From the NCBI RefSeq assembly GCF_001423265.1, contig NZ_LMND01000035.1, positions 126,639 to 190,638 of the forward strand: a stretch of 64,000 nt of DNA. The letters run 5' to 3'. A model generated the notes under the pieces. The model was not told the origin of the DNA and did no database searches. It saw only the letters and a program-made list of their open reading frames with translations. Made by a program: the position numbers and the translations under genes. The first letter of the stretch is position 1. Every line of letters starts with the position of its first letter. Source of the stretch: Methylobacterium sp. Leaf108 (GTDB lineage: Bacteria; Pseudomonadota; Alphaproteobacteria; Rhizobiales; Beijerinckiaceae). This document shows, piece after piece, positions 1 through 6,806 of the stretch.

Positions 1-1
1 C

Positions 2-589
2 CCCGAGACGCTGCTCGCCTTCGCGATGAACGGCGAGCCTCTCGCCCCCGAGCACGGCCATCCGTTGCGAGTGGTGGTGCCGGGCTTTGCCGGCATCCGC
101 AGCCCGAAATGGCTCGCCCGCATCACGGTGCAGGATCACCCCTCCGACAACCCGATGCAGGCCGACGACTACAAGCTGTTTCCGCCCGACGTGACCGCCG
201 AGACCGCGGACCCCGTCCACGGCATCACCATCGAGGCGATGCCGCTCAACAGCGCGATCTGCGAGCCCGCCCGCGGCGCAGCGTTGAAGGCCGGCCGGCA
301 AGCGATCCGCGGCTACGCCATCGCCAGCGACCGCGCGGTCGCCCGCGTCGATGTCTCGACGGATGGCGGTCGCAGCTGGGCGCAGGCCCGGATCGAGCGC
401 GATGCCGACGCGCCCTACGCCTGGACGTTCTGGGAGATCGAGCGCGAGCTGACGACCGGCGAGCACGAACTCGCGGTGCGGGCCTGGGATTCCGCCGGCC
501 AGACCCAGCCGGCCGCGCCCGACGACACCTGGAACTACAAGGGCTACCTCAGCGCCGCCTGGCACCGGGTACGGGTCACGGTGGCCTGA
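2..589 (+). CDS. Sulfite oxidase-type molybdopterin oxidoreductase, C-terminal part (cut by window edge)
   Basis: The reading frame is open from the left edge, so only the last 195 residues are present. They match the end of the Mo-pterin domain plus the Mo-co dimerisation (Ig-like) domain of the sulfite oxidase family: the segment around residues 9-25 (NGEPLAPEHG followed by RVVVPG), then KWL and a DY-K-F motif, then an Ig-like beta domain with VDVSTDGGRSW. Family members oxidise sulfite to sulfate in the periplasm, passing electrons to a cytochrome; related enzymes act on other substrates, so the substrate is inference. The N-terminus with any Tat signal and the Mo-ligand cysteine lies outside the window. 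The gene converges on a DUF202 gene, with a two-base gap between the stop codons. Confidence 0.85.
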   Translation, partial: PETLLAFAMNGEPLAPEHGHPLRVVVPGFAGIRSPKWLARITVQDHPSDNPMQADDYKLFPPDVTAETADPVHGITIEAMPLNSAICEPARGAALKAGRQAIRGYAIASDRAVARVDVSTDGGRSWAQARIERDADAPYAWTFWEIERELTTGEHELAVRAWDSAGQTQPAAPDDTWNYKGYLSAAWHRVRVTVA

Positions 590-591
590 CC

Positions 592-963
592 TCACGCCCA
601 GAGCAGGGCGGTAGCCGCGAGGCCCGAGATCGCGATGAGCAGGGCCGCGATCCCAACGGTGAGGAGGCGCGGCATCATCGGGATCTCGGCATGGGCGAGC
701 CGTGCCCGGATCGCCCGGTCCCGCCACACGGCACCGGCGAACGAGGCGAGCGCGCAGGCGATCAGCGTCAGCGACAGCACCTTCAGCGGCCAGACCGCGA
801 GCACCTCTCGCAGGAAGCGCTGCGCGGCGAGGCCGACGCCGAGGAAGGCGAGCCCGGTGCGAAGCCACGCGACGAAGGTGCGCTCGGCCGCCAGCACGGT
901 CCGGTCCTCAGCGAGCCTGACCCGCGGGTCGTCTGGCGGCACGGGTTTCGCGGGCTCGCTCAT
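592..963 (-). CDS. DUF202 (YidH-like) small inner-membrane protein
   Basis: This 123-residue protein has the DUF202 pattern: a charged N-terminus with the conserved LAEDRT-LAAERTF-AWLRTGLAF stretch at about residues 17-40, then three hydrophobic segments (about 34-48, 60-80 and 97-120). DUF202 proteins are small integral membrane proteins of unknown function. Its start overlaps the stop of the upstream LysR gene in an ATGA arrangement, so it is very probably the last gene of the minus-strand operon that begins with the exported repeat protein. It converges on the molybdoenzyme gene with almost no gap. Function is unknown. Confidence 0.85.
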   Translation of the reverse strand: MSEPAKPVPPDDPRVRLAEDRTVLAAERTFVAWLRTGLAFLGVGLAAQRFLREVLAVWPLKVLSLTLIACALASFAGAVWRDRAIRARLAHAEIPMMPRLLTVGIAALLIAISGLAATALLWA

Positions 964-1850
964 TCGGCATCCGCCGTTGCGATCAAATCGAGCAGCGCGT
1001 CGGCGGCCCGGCTGCGGTAGCGCTCCTTGTGGCGCAGTACCCGGAACGGCCGGCTCGGCAGGGCGAACGCCGCCCGTACCAGGGTCCCGGCTCGAAGCGC
1101 TGCGGCGACCACGGTCTCGGACAGCACGGCGGCCCCGCCCCCGGCCTCGACGGCGGCGCGGACCGCCTCGTTAGAAGGCAGTTCGAGCGTGACCCGGAGC
1201 CGGGCCACGGCCAGACCGGCCTCCGTGAGCGCCGCCTCGAAAGCCGAGCGGGTTCCCGATCCCGCCTCGCGCAGCACCCAATTGGCCGTTGCGAGCTCCT
1301 TGAGTTCGAGGGCAGTAGCCCCGGCGAAGGGATGGCCAGGAGCGACTACGAGGACAAGCTGGTCTCGCGCGATGGTCGTGCTCGCGAGCGTCGGGTCGTC
1401 CAGCGCTCCCTCAACGAAGCCGAGTTCGGCCTGCCCGGCGCGGACCGCGTCGGCGGCGTCGGTGGTGTTGCCCACCGCCAGCCGGATAGCGATCTCGGGG
1501 TAGGCCCGGCGGAAGGCAACGAGATGGCGCGGCAGCCAGTCGCTGGCGATGGTCTGGCTGGCGTAAAGCGCCAACGTCCCTCGTCGCATGCCGCTGAGGT
1601 CTGCGAGCACCAGTTCGGCGGCCTCCGCCCGGGCGAGCACGGCACGGGCCTCGACAAGGAACGTGCGCCCCGCCTCGGTCAGCTCGATCCCGCGGCCGAC
1701 CCGGTGGAACAACTTGGTGGCGTGACGCCCCTCGATATTGGCGATCGCCGCGCTGACCGCCGACTGGACGAGGTTCAGTGCCTCGGCGGCCCGCGTCACG
1801 TGCTGCCGCTCGGCCACCGCCACGAAGATGCGGAGCTGGTCGAGGGTCAT
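960..1850 (-). CDS. LysR-family transcriptional regulator
   Basis: The 296-residue length is standard for LysR regulators. Residues 1-60 form the winged helix-turn-helix (LDQLRIFVAVAERQ, TRAAEALNLVQSAVSAAI, LFHRVGRG, LTEAG). Residues 90-293 form the periplasmic-binding-protein-like effector domain. It resembles the CysB/CbbR-type subgroup, but the effector cannot be read from sequence. It is translationally coupled on both sides, with a 4-base ATGA overlap with the anti-sigma gene upstream and with DUF202 downstream. This is unusual, because LysR genes are normally transcribed divergently from their target. The convergent sulfite-oxidase-type gene could be a target, but that is only inference. 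Confidence 0.92.
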   Translation of the reverse strand: MTLDQLRIFVAVAERQHVTRAAEALNLVQSAVSAAIANIEGRHATKLFHRVGRGIELTEAGRTFLVEARAVLARAEAAELVLADLSGMRRGTLALYASQTIASDWLPRHLVAFRRAYPEIAIRLAVGNTTDAADAVRAGQAELGFVEGALDDPTLASTTIARDQLVLVVAPGHPFAGATALELKELATANWVLREAGSGTRSAFEAALTEAGLAVARLRVTLELPSNEAVRAAVEAGGGAAVLSETVVAAALRAGTLVRAAFALPSRPFRVLRHKERYRSRAADALLDLIATADAE

Positions 1851-2656
1851 GGCTGCTGCCGATCCGGCGCGAGGCCGCGGACCTGCGCATCAACCGCCTG
1901 CGCGACGGTGAGCAGCCGGGCCTCGTCGGTCCGACCGGTGACGACGTAGGACATGCCGCCATCGACCCAGGAGAAAGCGGCGACGTCGCCCTCGCGGGCG
2001 AAGCGGAACACTGTGCGGCCATCCGCATCGCCCACGCGGCTGTAGAGCGTCAGCCGGGTGCCGTGGTCGTCGTCGTACATCAGCATCGCTGCGGATTCGG
2101 ACCCAGCGGGCAACAACCGCCCGCCCATCAGGCGGAAGCCGTAGGCCGTGAGGTCGGGGGTGGTCACCGCCCGGCCGAGGCGCTTCGAGAGCCACGTCAC
2201 AAGGTGCGGCTTCTCGTCGGCGCGCACCTCCACCGGATGCACCGCCTCGACCACGTAGGTGCGGAAGGCCGCCACTGCGTCGTCGGTCGCCGGCTCGGTT
2301 CGCGCGAGCGTGACCGTGGGTACCTGCCGCGCGGCATGGCCGAACCAGCCGGCGGCACCGCCGACCGCGAGGCAGAACACGGCCGTAGCCGCGACCGGAA
2401 GCCAGCGCCCGGTTATTGGGCGATGTCGCGAGCGGATGTTGGCCACCCGGAGCCGCGCCGGGATCGCCTCCTCGGCAATCGGCGCGAGGCGGGTACGCAA
2501 GCGCTCGCGCAGGGCGCGATCCGCCGAGACCTCGGCCGCCCGCGCGGGGTTTCCCCTGAGCCATGCCTCGACCAGCGCCTGCCGCTCCGGTTCGAGATGA
2601 CCGTCGATCAGGCCGTGCAGGTCGTCCTCGCCGACCGGGCGCGGATCCCCGCTCAT
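1847..2656 (-). CDS. Membrane anti-sigma factor
   Basis: This 269-residue protein has an N-terminal cytoplasmic segment of about 90 residues (DDLHGLIDGHL, typical of the anti-sigma domain that clamps an ECF sigma factor), one transmembrane helix at about residues 87-107, and a roughly 160-residue periplasmic domain. It overlaps the ECF sigma gene by four bases, the usual arrangement for a sigma/anti-sigma pair. No HxxxCxxC zinc motif is visible, so it is not a ZAS-type redox anti-sigma. Release of the sigma factor by proteolysis or ligand sensing in the periplasm is expected from the family but not shown here. Confidence 0.85.
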   Translation of the reverse strand: MSGDPRPVGEDDLHGLIDGHLEPERQALVEAWLRGNPARAAEVSADRALRERLRTRLAPIAEEAIPARLRVANIRSRHRPITGRWLPVAATAVFCLAVGGAAGWFGHAARQVPTVTLARTEPATDDAVAAFRTYVVEAVHPVEVRADEKPHLVTWLSKRLGRAVTTPDLTAYGFRLMGGRLLPAGSESAAMLMYDDDHGTRLTLYSRVGDADGRTVFRFAREGDVAAFSWVDGGMSYVVTGRTDEARLLTVAQAVDAQVRGLAPDRQQP

Positions 2657-3162
2657 TTCACCCTCCTTAACAAGCCGATTCGGCCCGTTTCCAGAAAACT
2701 TCGCATCCGCTCCCGGGCTCGGCTTAACCGCGACATCACCGTGCCCAGTGGTACTCCGAGCACCTGCGCCGCTTCCGCATAAGACAGATCCTCGACCGCG
2801 ACGAGCAGTAGCACTGAGCGCTGCTCCTCGGGCAGGGCGTCGAGTCCGGTGAGCACGTCGCGTGCCCCCATAACGGCCTCAGGGTCGGCACCCGGATCGG
2901 GCACCTGCTCCAAAGCCTCAGCGCCGACATCGATGCCGCGCCGGCCCCGGCGTCGAACAGTGCCGAGGAACAGGTTGCGCTCGATCGTGAACAGCCAGGC
3001 TCGCAGGTCGCCGTCGCGGCGACGTCCGGACCAGCCGGACAACGCCCGCTCCAACGTGTCCTGGACGAGGTCATCCGCCGCTTCGCGGTCCCGCAACAGT
3101 GCGACTGCGTAGCGCCGCAACGCTGGGATCTGCGGTTCGATGAGGGCGGCGATCTCGTCCAC
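2653..3162 (-). CDS. ECF RNA polymerase sigma factor
   Basis: This 169-residue protein has the two ECF domains: region 2 (residues about 10-75, with ADDLVQDTLERAL and RAWLFTIERNLF) and region 4 (about 105-160, with LPEEQRSVLLLV, SYAEAAQVLGVPLGTVMSRLSRARERM). It would direct RNA polymerase to a small regulon, held inactive by the membrane anti-sigma encoded immediately downstream (4-base overlap). The exported repeat protein gene lies 13 bases upstream on the same strand. A comparable pairing of sigma, anti-sigma and COG4315 protein occurs in many alphaproteobacteria, but the inducing signal is not evident. I could not identify a convincing ECF promoter upstream of the operon. Confidence 0.93.
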   Translation of the reverse strand: MDEIAALIEPQIPALRRYAVALLRDREAADDLVQDTLERALSGWSGRRRDGDLRAWLFTIERNLFLGTVRRRGRRGIDVGAEALEQVPDPGADPEAVMGARDVLTGLDALPEEQRSVLLLVAVEDLSYAEAAQVLGVPLGTVMSRLSRARERMRSFLETGRIGLLRRVK

Positions 3163-3175
3163 GAGGCTTTACCGA

Positions 3176-3559
3176 TCAGGGCTTGGCGATGTGCCATGCA
3201 CCGTTGAGGAATCCGTCGCCGGTGATGTCGCCGGGCTTCGTATCCTTGGCGAAGGTGTAGAGCGGCTTGCCCTTGTAGGCCCACTGCATCGTCCCGTCGT
3301 CCCGCGTCACCATCGTCCAGTCGCCACTAGCAGCCGAGCCGGAGGCGGCCATCAGTGCCGGCCAGTTGGCGGCGCAGGGGCCGTTGCACATCGACTTGCC
3401 GCCCATGTCCTTGTCGAAGGTGTAGAGGGTCATGCTCTTGGAATCGACGAGCGCCGGCCCCTTGGCAGTCTCGGCCGTCATCGCAGGCGCAGCGGCCTGG
3501 GCGGCGACGGCGGAGAAGGCGAAGGCCGCAAAGGCAGCGCGGATCAGCATGGTGTGCAT
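3176..3559 (-). CDS. Exported COG4315-type repeat protein
   Basis: This 127-residue protein has a clear signal peptide (hydrophobic residues 5-21, cleavage near AQA-AAP). The mature part holds the two copies of the motif seen in COG4315 proteins (the former secreted repeat of unknown function): LYTFDKD with CNGPCAANWP, then PLYTFAKD followed by GD-TGDG and W. The start at 3559 has a GGAGA ribosome-binding site; a second ATG nine bases in is possible. It is the promoter-proximal gene of the operon with the ECF sigma factor, so it may be both target and signal-related partner of that sigma system (inference). Molecular function is unknown. Confidence 0.85.
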   Translation of the reverse strand: MHTMLIRAAFAAFAFSAVAAQAAAPAMTAETAKGPALVDSKSMTLYTFDKDMGGKSMCNGPCAANWPALMAASGSAASGDWTMVTRDDGTMQWAYKGKPLYTFAKDTKPGDITGDGFLNGAWHIAKP

Positions 3560-4183
3560 GAGTGAGGTCTCCGGCGGTCGACCATGACCGCATCGGGAGA
3601 GATGCCGAACGGGCGCGTCTATTCCACTGACACACGAAAAAGATTGGTGACGTCAGCGTGACCACCGACTCGTCCTCAACCACGGCATACGGCCGTCACC
3701 CAGGAGCAGTCAGAGGAATGATGCGGCGGCGTCACCACTCTGAAAGGCGGAGATCCGAGATCATGCCCTCGCACGGCGAGATCGACTGCAACGTCTGCTT
3801 TCAAGAGATACGTTGGCTTGCTCTTACGGCGTAGTTGGGTCGCAAGCGGCGATTCAGCCCCTGCGGGCCGGAGGTCCGTTGTTGGCGCAAAGCGGTAATG
3901 ATGTCCGCAACGTAATGGGGCCGCTGGCAAGGACTGTGCTGGAGGTCGCGGGGGCAGGTGTAGGCGCCATCCGAACACCAGTAGGCGGATGCGACCGCTG
4001 AAGTTTCAAACACTTGACCTCGCCTCATGCGGCCAGCATTTGGTGATGGTGTGCGGCGGGTGGTGCCGGTGCTGTCGGATACCAGGCCTGGGACGGCCGG
4101 CCGTCGTCGGTCGTATCGGTAGTTGGGTAGGGCGACGAAGGTAGGCGGGCGACCGCGTGTTGGCCGTCCTTGTCGGTACCTTG
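3560..4183. other. 624-base gene-free stretch
   Basis: I see no convincing gene. Open frames exist on both strands but they lack ribosome-binding sites, normal composition and recognisable sequence. The part nearest 3559 should hold the promoter of the exported-repeat/ECF operon. A 28-base element at 3993-4020 recurs at 10065-10092. From about 3700 onward the composition shifts away from the backbone, marking the left edge of the accessory region. Confidence 0.5.
3993..4020 (+). repeat. 28-bp direct repeat, left copy
   Basis: This element matches 10065-10092 in the same orientation at 25 of 28 positions; the shared core is TTTCAAACACTTG with GACCGCT before it. The two copies bracket the nuclease-like and PHP-ATPase genes. 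It could be an insertion footprint or a dispersed element of the genome. Confidence 0.6.
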
Positions 4184-4843
4184 CTATGCAGTCGCGAGGT
4201 GTAGGTTGAGCTGATGCAGCCACCACTCCGTGAGCGCGGCAAGTTCGTTGGGGATGGTTGGCGACCACCAGAACTCCGGAATGAGGCGGGTTGCGATGGT
4301 CAGCCGTGTCTCCAGTCGCCGGCCGCTGCAGTGGATGGGTTCAAGGATGAAGCTTAGCAGTAACGTGCTGTCGTGGCCTCCATGCTCCGGCTCGTCCGCG
4401 GTGCTGACCGTGAGGTGATAGGGTGATCTGTGAGCTGTCTGAAGCGGCCGACGCTCTTCAACGTGGCCGTCGGCGCTGCACACTCGCATGGCACTGTTGG
4501 CATGCGGGCGTAGGTCGAGTTCGACTGCGACGAAGCTGGGTTGCTGTAGATCGAGGGCTGGCTTGAATTCCTGCAGATCGACGAGTGCGCGGCTCAGCAT
4601 GCCAGGCGTCGTTCGGAAGCGCTGGCTTGTGACGTAGGTGTCAAAGGTCTGGCGGTTGGGTGATGTGAGCACGGTGGTGACGTCCGAGAGAAGACGCCGC
4701 ACCGCATGCTGGGCGGACAAACCGTAGTGGGGAATAAGAAGTGCCGCTACCATGAAGTAGAGGCTGTAGGGCAGGAGAAGTGTGGCTGCGTCCGCCCTGA
4801 CATCGCGGGCGGCGTCGCCGGTCGTTGGGCCGGCTTTGGCCAA
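4184..4843 (-). CDS. Protein of unknown family, start uncertain
   Basis: The longest reading is 219 residues from a TTG at 4843 that sits directly after an in-frame stop and has no ribosome-binding site. A later start, for example the Met at about residue 32 (FMVAALLIPHYG), is possible, as is a frameshift near 4850. Coding character is good: acidic and aromatic residues are evenly spread and the end (PEFWWSPTIPNELAALTEWWLHQLN) looks conserved. No known domain is recognised and there is no signal peptide; the hydrophobic stretch near residues 22-38 is short. It lies 183 bases downstream of the PD-(D/E)XK-like gene on the same strand, so the two may be co-transcribed. Confidence 0.5.
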   Translation of the reverse strand: MAKAGPTTGDAARDVRADAATLLLPYSLYFMVAALLIPHYGLSAQHAVRRLLSDVTTVLTSPNRQTFDTYVTSQRFRTTPGMLSRALVDLQEFKPALDLQQPSFVAVELDLRPHANSAMRVCSADGHVEERRPLQTAHRSPYHLTVSTADEPEHGGHDSTLLLSFILEPIHCSGRRLETRLTIATRLIPEFWWSPTIPNELAALTEWWLHQLNLHLATA

Positions 4844-5026
4844 TTAATCGATGAAGGCGTGTCTGGATATAGCTTCGCTCTGCAGCGGTCTGGTGATGCC
4901 ATCAAGCGCTCGTGAGGGTGGTCACTGTGGCTAAACATTCCTCAGGCGTTGTGAGTCCCGGCGTGCTGTATTGCCGGGACCCAATGTTGGGGTGGTAATG
5001 GTGCGGGCCGCGGCGCCCGGAGGTTG

Positions 5027-6172
5027 TCAGGCGGCCTTGCGGTGCGGTTGTGCTTCGGGACGGGATCGTTTCCGGTTGGCGTTCCGGGGATGCACGAACA
5101 GGTTGGTCTCGTTCGGGGCGGCATCGAGCTGCAGTTCGCCATCGACCAGCCACCAGTCGGTGTAGCGGCGGTGCAGTGCGCGGGCGTGGTCCGTGAGGCC
5201 CGTTGCCGCGAGTGCCGTGATCGCCTGCTCCAGCGTGCGGGGGATGAATGGGATCGGTCCACTCGCCGGGTCACGAAGGTGGCGGGTGTAGGTGGTGGCC
5301 GCAGTCGCGGTGAGTGTGTTGTGCTGGGGGGCAATGAGTACCAGCACGGCTCGGTCGGCAAAGCCCTGGTCGAGGATGGTGGCGGCGAGGCAGTGCTGGC
5401 GGAACAGCTGCTGGCAGGGGTTGGCGTGCAACGTGGCGGCGGCGGGGTCCACGAAGAGGTTTGTGGTCGGGGCGATGGCGGCGTAACGGGGGCTGAAGCG
5501 CGGCACCGTCTCGAAGCTGCTCTCGCTGTACTTTACTTCGATACCGACGAAGAGCCGCTCGCCTGTCTCACTGCGCCCACGCACGGCGACGTCGAAGGCG
5601 GTGCCATCCTGGGTGAAGCGGGCATCGCCGCGGCCCGGGCTGTGCTCGAAGGCGAGGTCCGTGACCTCCTTCATTAGCCCTGGGATGAACTCCCCCATGA
5701 AGCGGGTGGCCAGGACGAGGTCGCGGGCGAGCAGGCCGAACAGGTTGAAGGTCAGGGGCTGCGACGAAAGCAGGTTGGTCTCGAGGCGGTCCAGGTCATA
5801 AACGGCGCCTGGTTCACGGTAGGCCAGGGCCCGGGCCACGACCGGGACGATGCCCGGGTGGATGAAGTTGGTGCCCTGCTCGCCTGCCGCGGTGCCGATG
5901 CGGGAGCCGAGGCGACGGCGGCGCTTGCCCGAAGAATCGGTGTGGTAGCCGATGGGCAGGTCGCGGTCCTCACGCCAGAGGGCCTGGAGGAACCGGGCGG
6001 CGGCCTTGAACCGGTGGTCGGCGCGCACGAAGACGTGGTGGTGGCGCCGGGCGGCCTCGGGGATGAGCGGTACGCGCTCGATCGGGCCCAGATCGCCTGG
6101 GTCGATGAGGTCATGAAGGTGTGTGGGGACAGCGTCGCCGGTCCCTGCGGGGACAGGAAGGTAGTTGACCAT
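5027..6172 (-). CDS. PD-(D/E)XK nuclease-like protein (PGN_0703-type)
   Basis: This 381-residue protein has a motif set fitting a PD-(D/E)XK endonuclease fold: Glu176 in FEHSPGRGD, Asp194 in TAFDVAV, and Glu212-Val-Lys214 in GIEVKYSES. The segments FLQALWRE, LPIG and NLLSSQPLTFNLFG are those of the family annotated as PGN_0703-type putative restriction endonucleases. I recall that family from memory and have not searched for it. DNA cleavage is inferred from the fold; no methyltransferase partner is present here. The ATG start is clear. Its neighbours are an unrecognised gene downstream and a divergent PHP-ATPase gene about 630 bases upstream. GC is lower than in the backbone, suggesting transfer. 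Confidence 0.75.
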   Translation of the reverse strand: MVNYLPVPAGTGDAVPTHLHDLIDPGDLGPIERVPLIPEAARRHHHVFVRADHRFKAAARFLQALWREDRDLPIGYHTDSSGKRRRRLGSRIGTAAGEQGTNFIHPGIVPVVARALAYREPGAVYDLDRLETNLLSSQPLTFNLFGLLARDLVLATRFMGEFIPGLMKEVTDLAFEHSPGRGDARFTQDGTAFDVAVRGRSETGERLFVGIEVKYSESSFETVPRFSPRYAAIAPTTNLFVDPAAATLHANPCQQLFRQHCLAATILDQGFADRAVLVLIAPQHNTLTATAATTYTRHLRDPASGPIPFIPRTLEQAITALAATGLTDHARALHRRYTDWWLVDGELQLDAAPNETNLFVHPRNANRKRSRPEAQPHRKAA

Positions 6173-6806
6173 GGTGGTTGGTGTCCTGACGGCGACCGCG
6201 GTGCTGCGGTCAGGTCAGGGTTCCCGGGTCGGCCGGCAGGATGAACACGGGCTGGATTGGGTCTGAGCGTATGCCTGTCCGGGCACTTGGAACGGCGAGG
6301 TATGCCAGCCGGCTGTCAGTGTGGTGGTCGGCGTCGTGTGGTGCAACGCGTTGGTGGTGGTCGTAGGCATCGTGGCCATCGTCATCTGGCGGTCGTGGTG
6401 TGTACGTCTTCTTCCTGCTCGCCGGGGGTGTTTTTTATCTGAAGATTTAGCGGTTCAGAAAGCCGAGAGACATGCGATTGCCTTGCGGGCCTTCGCAGGG
6501 ATGCGCTGGTGTGTCTTTTCATTCCTACGTGGTTGAGCCATTTCCGAAGTTGGCCCTTTGCAGAAGCTAGGATCGTCCGCTTTCGGGCACCTCTATACGC
6601 TCGGTCGAACAGCGGTAGTTGGCCGGAAGTGGACCGACCGCTTCCGTAATTCAGAATGAAGGAAGGGGCTTTTGGCTCGACGCCTCAAAATCCCTCTCGC
6701 TTATTCATAAATTCCAATCTCCGGTTGCCTTGATCTCCAGTTGCGCCGAAAATGAGATGCGGCACATTGGTGAGCCGTCCTGTCGGCACACGTTCGGAAA
6801 GTCCCC
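6173..6806. other. 634-base divergent intergenic region
   Basis: This AT-richer stretch lies between the nuclease-like gene and the PHP-ATPase gene, which are divergent. Small open frames on the plus strand have poor composition and no recognisable sequence. It presumably holds both promoters; no clear operator or terminator is visible. Confidence 0.5.

Noticed and set aside
3676-4268. Overlapping minus-strand open frames in the gene-free stretch
   Set aside because: Arg/Pro/Ser-rich translations without signal, domain or start site; probably non-coding.
6257-6536. Short plus-strand open frames upstream of the PHP-ATPase
   Set aside because: No ribosome-binding site, Gly/Arg/Val-biased translation and no recognised sequence.
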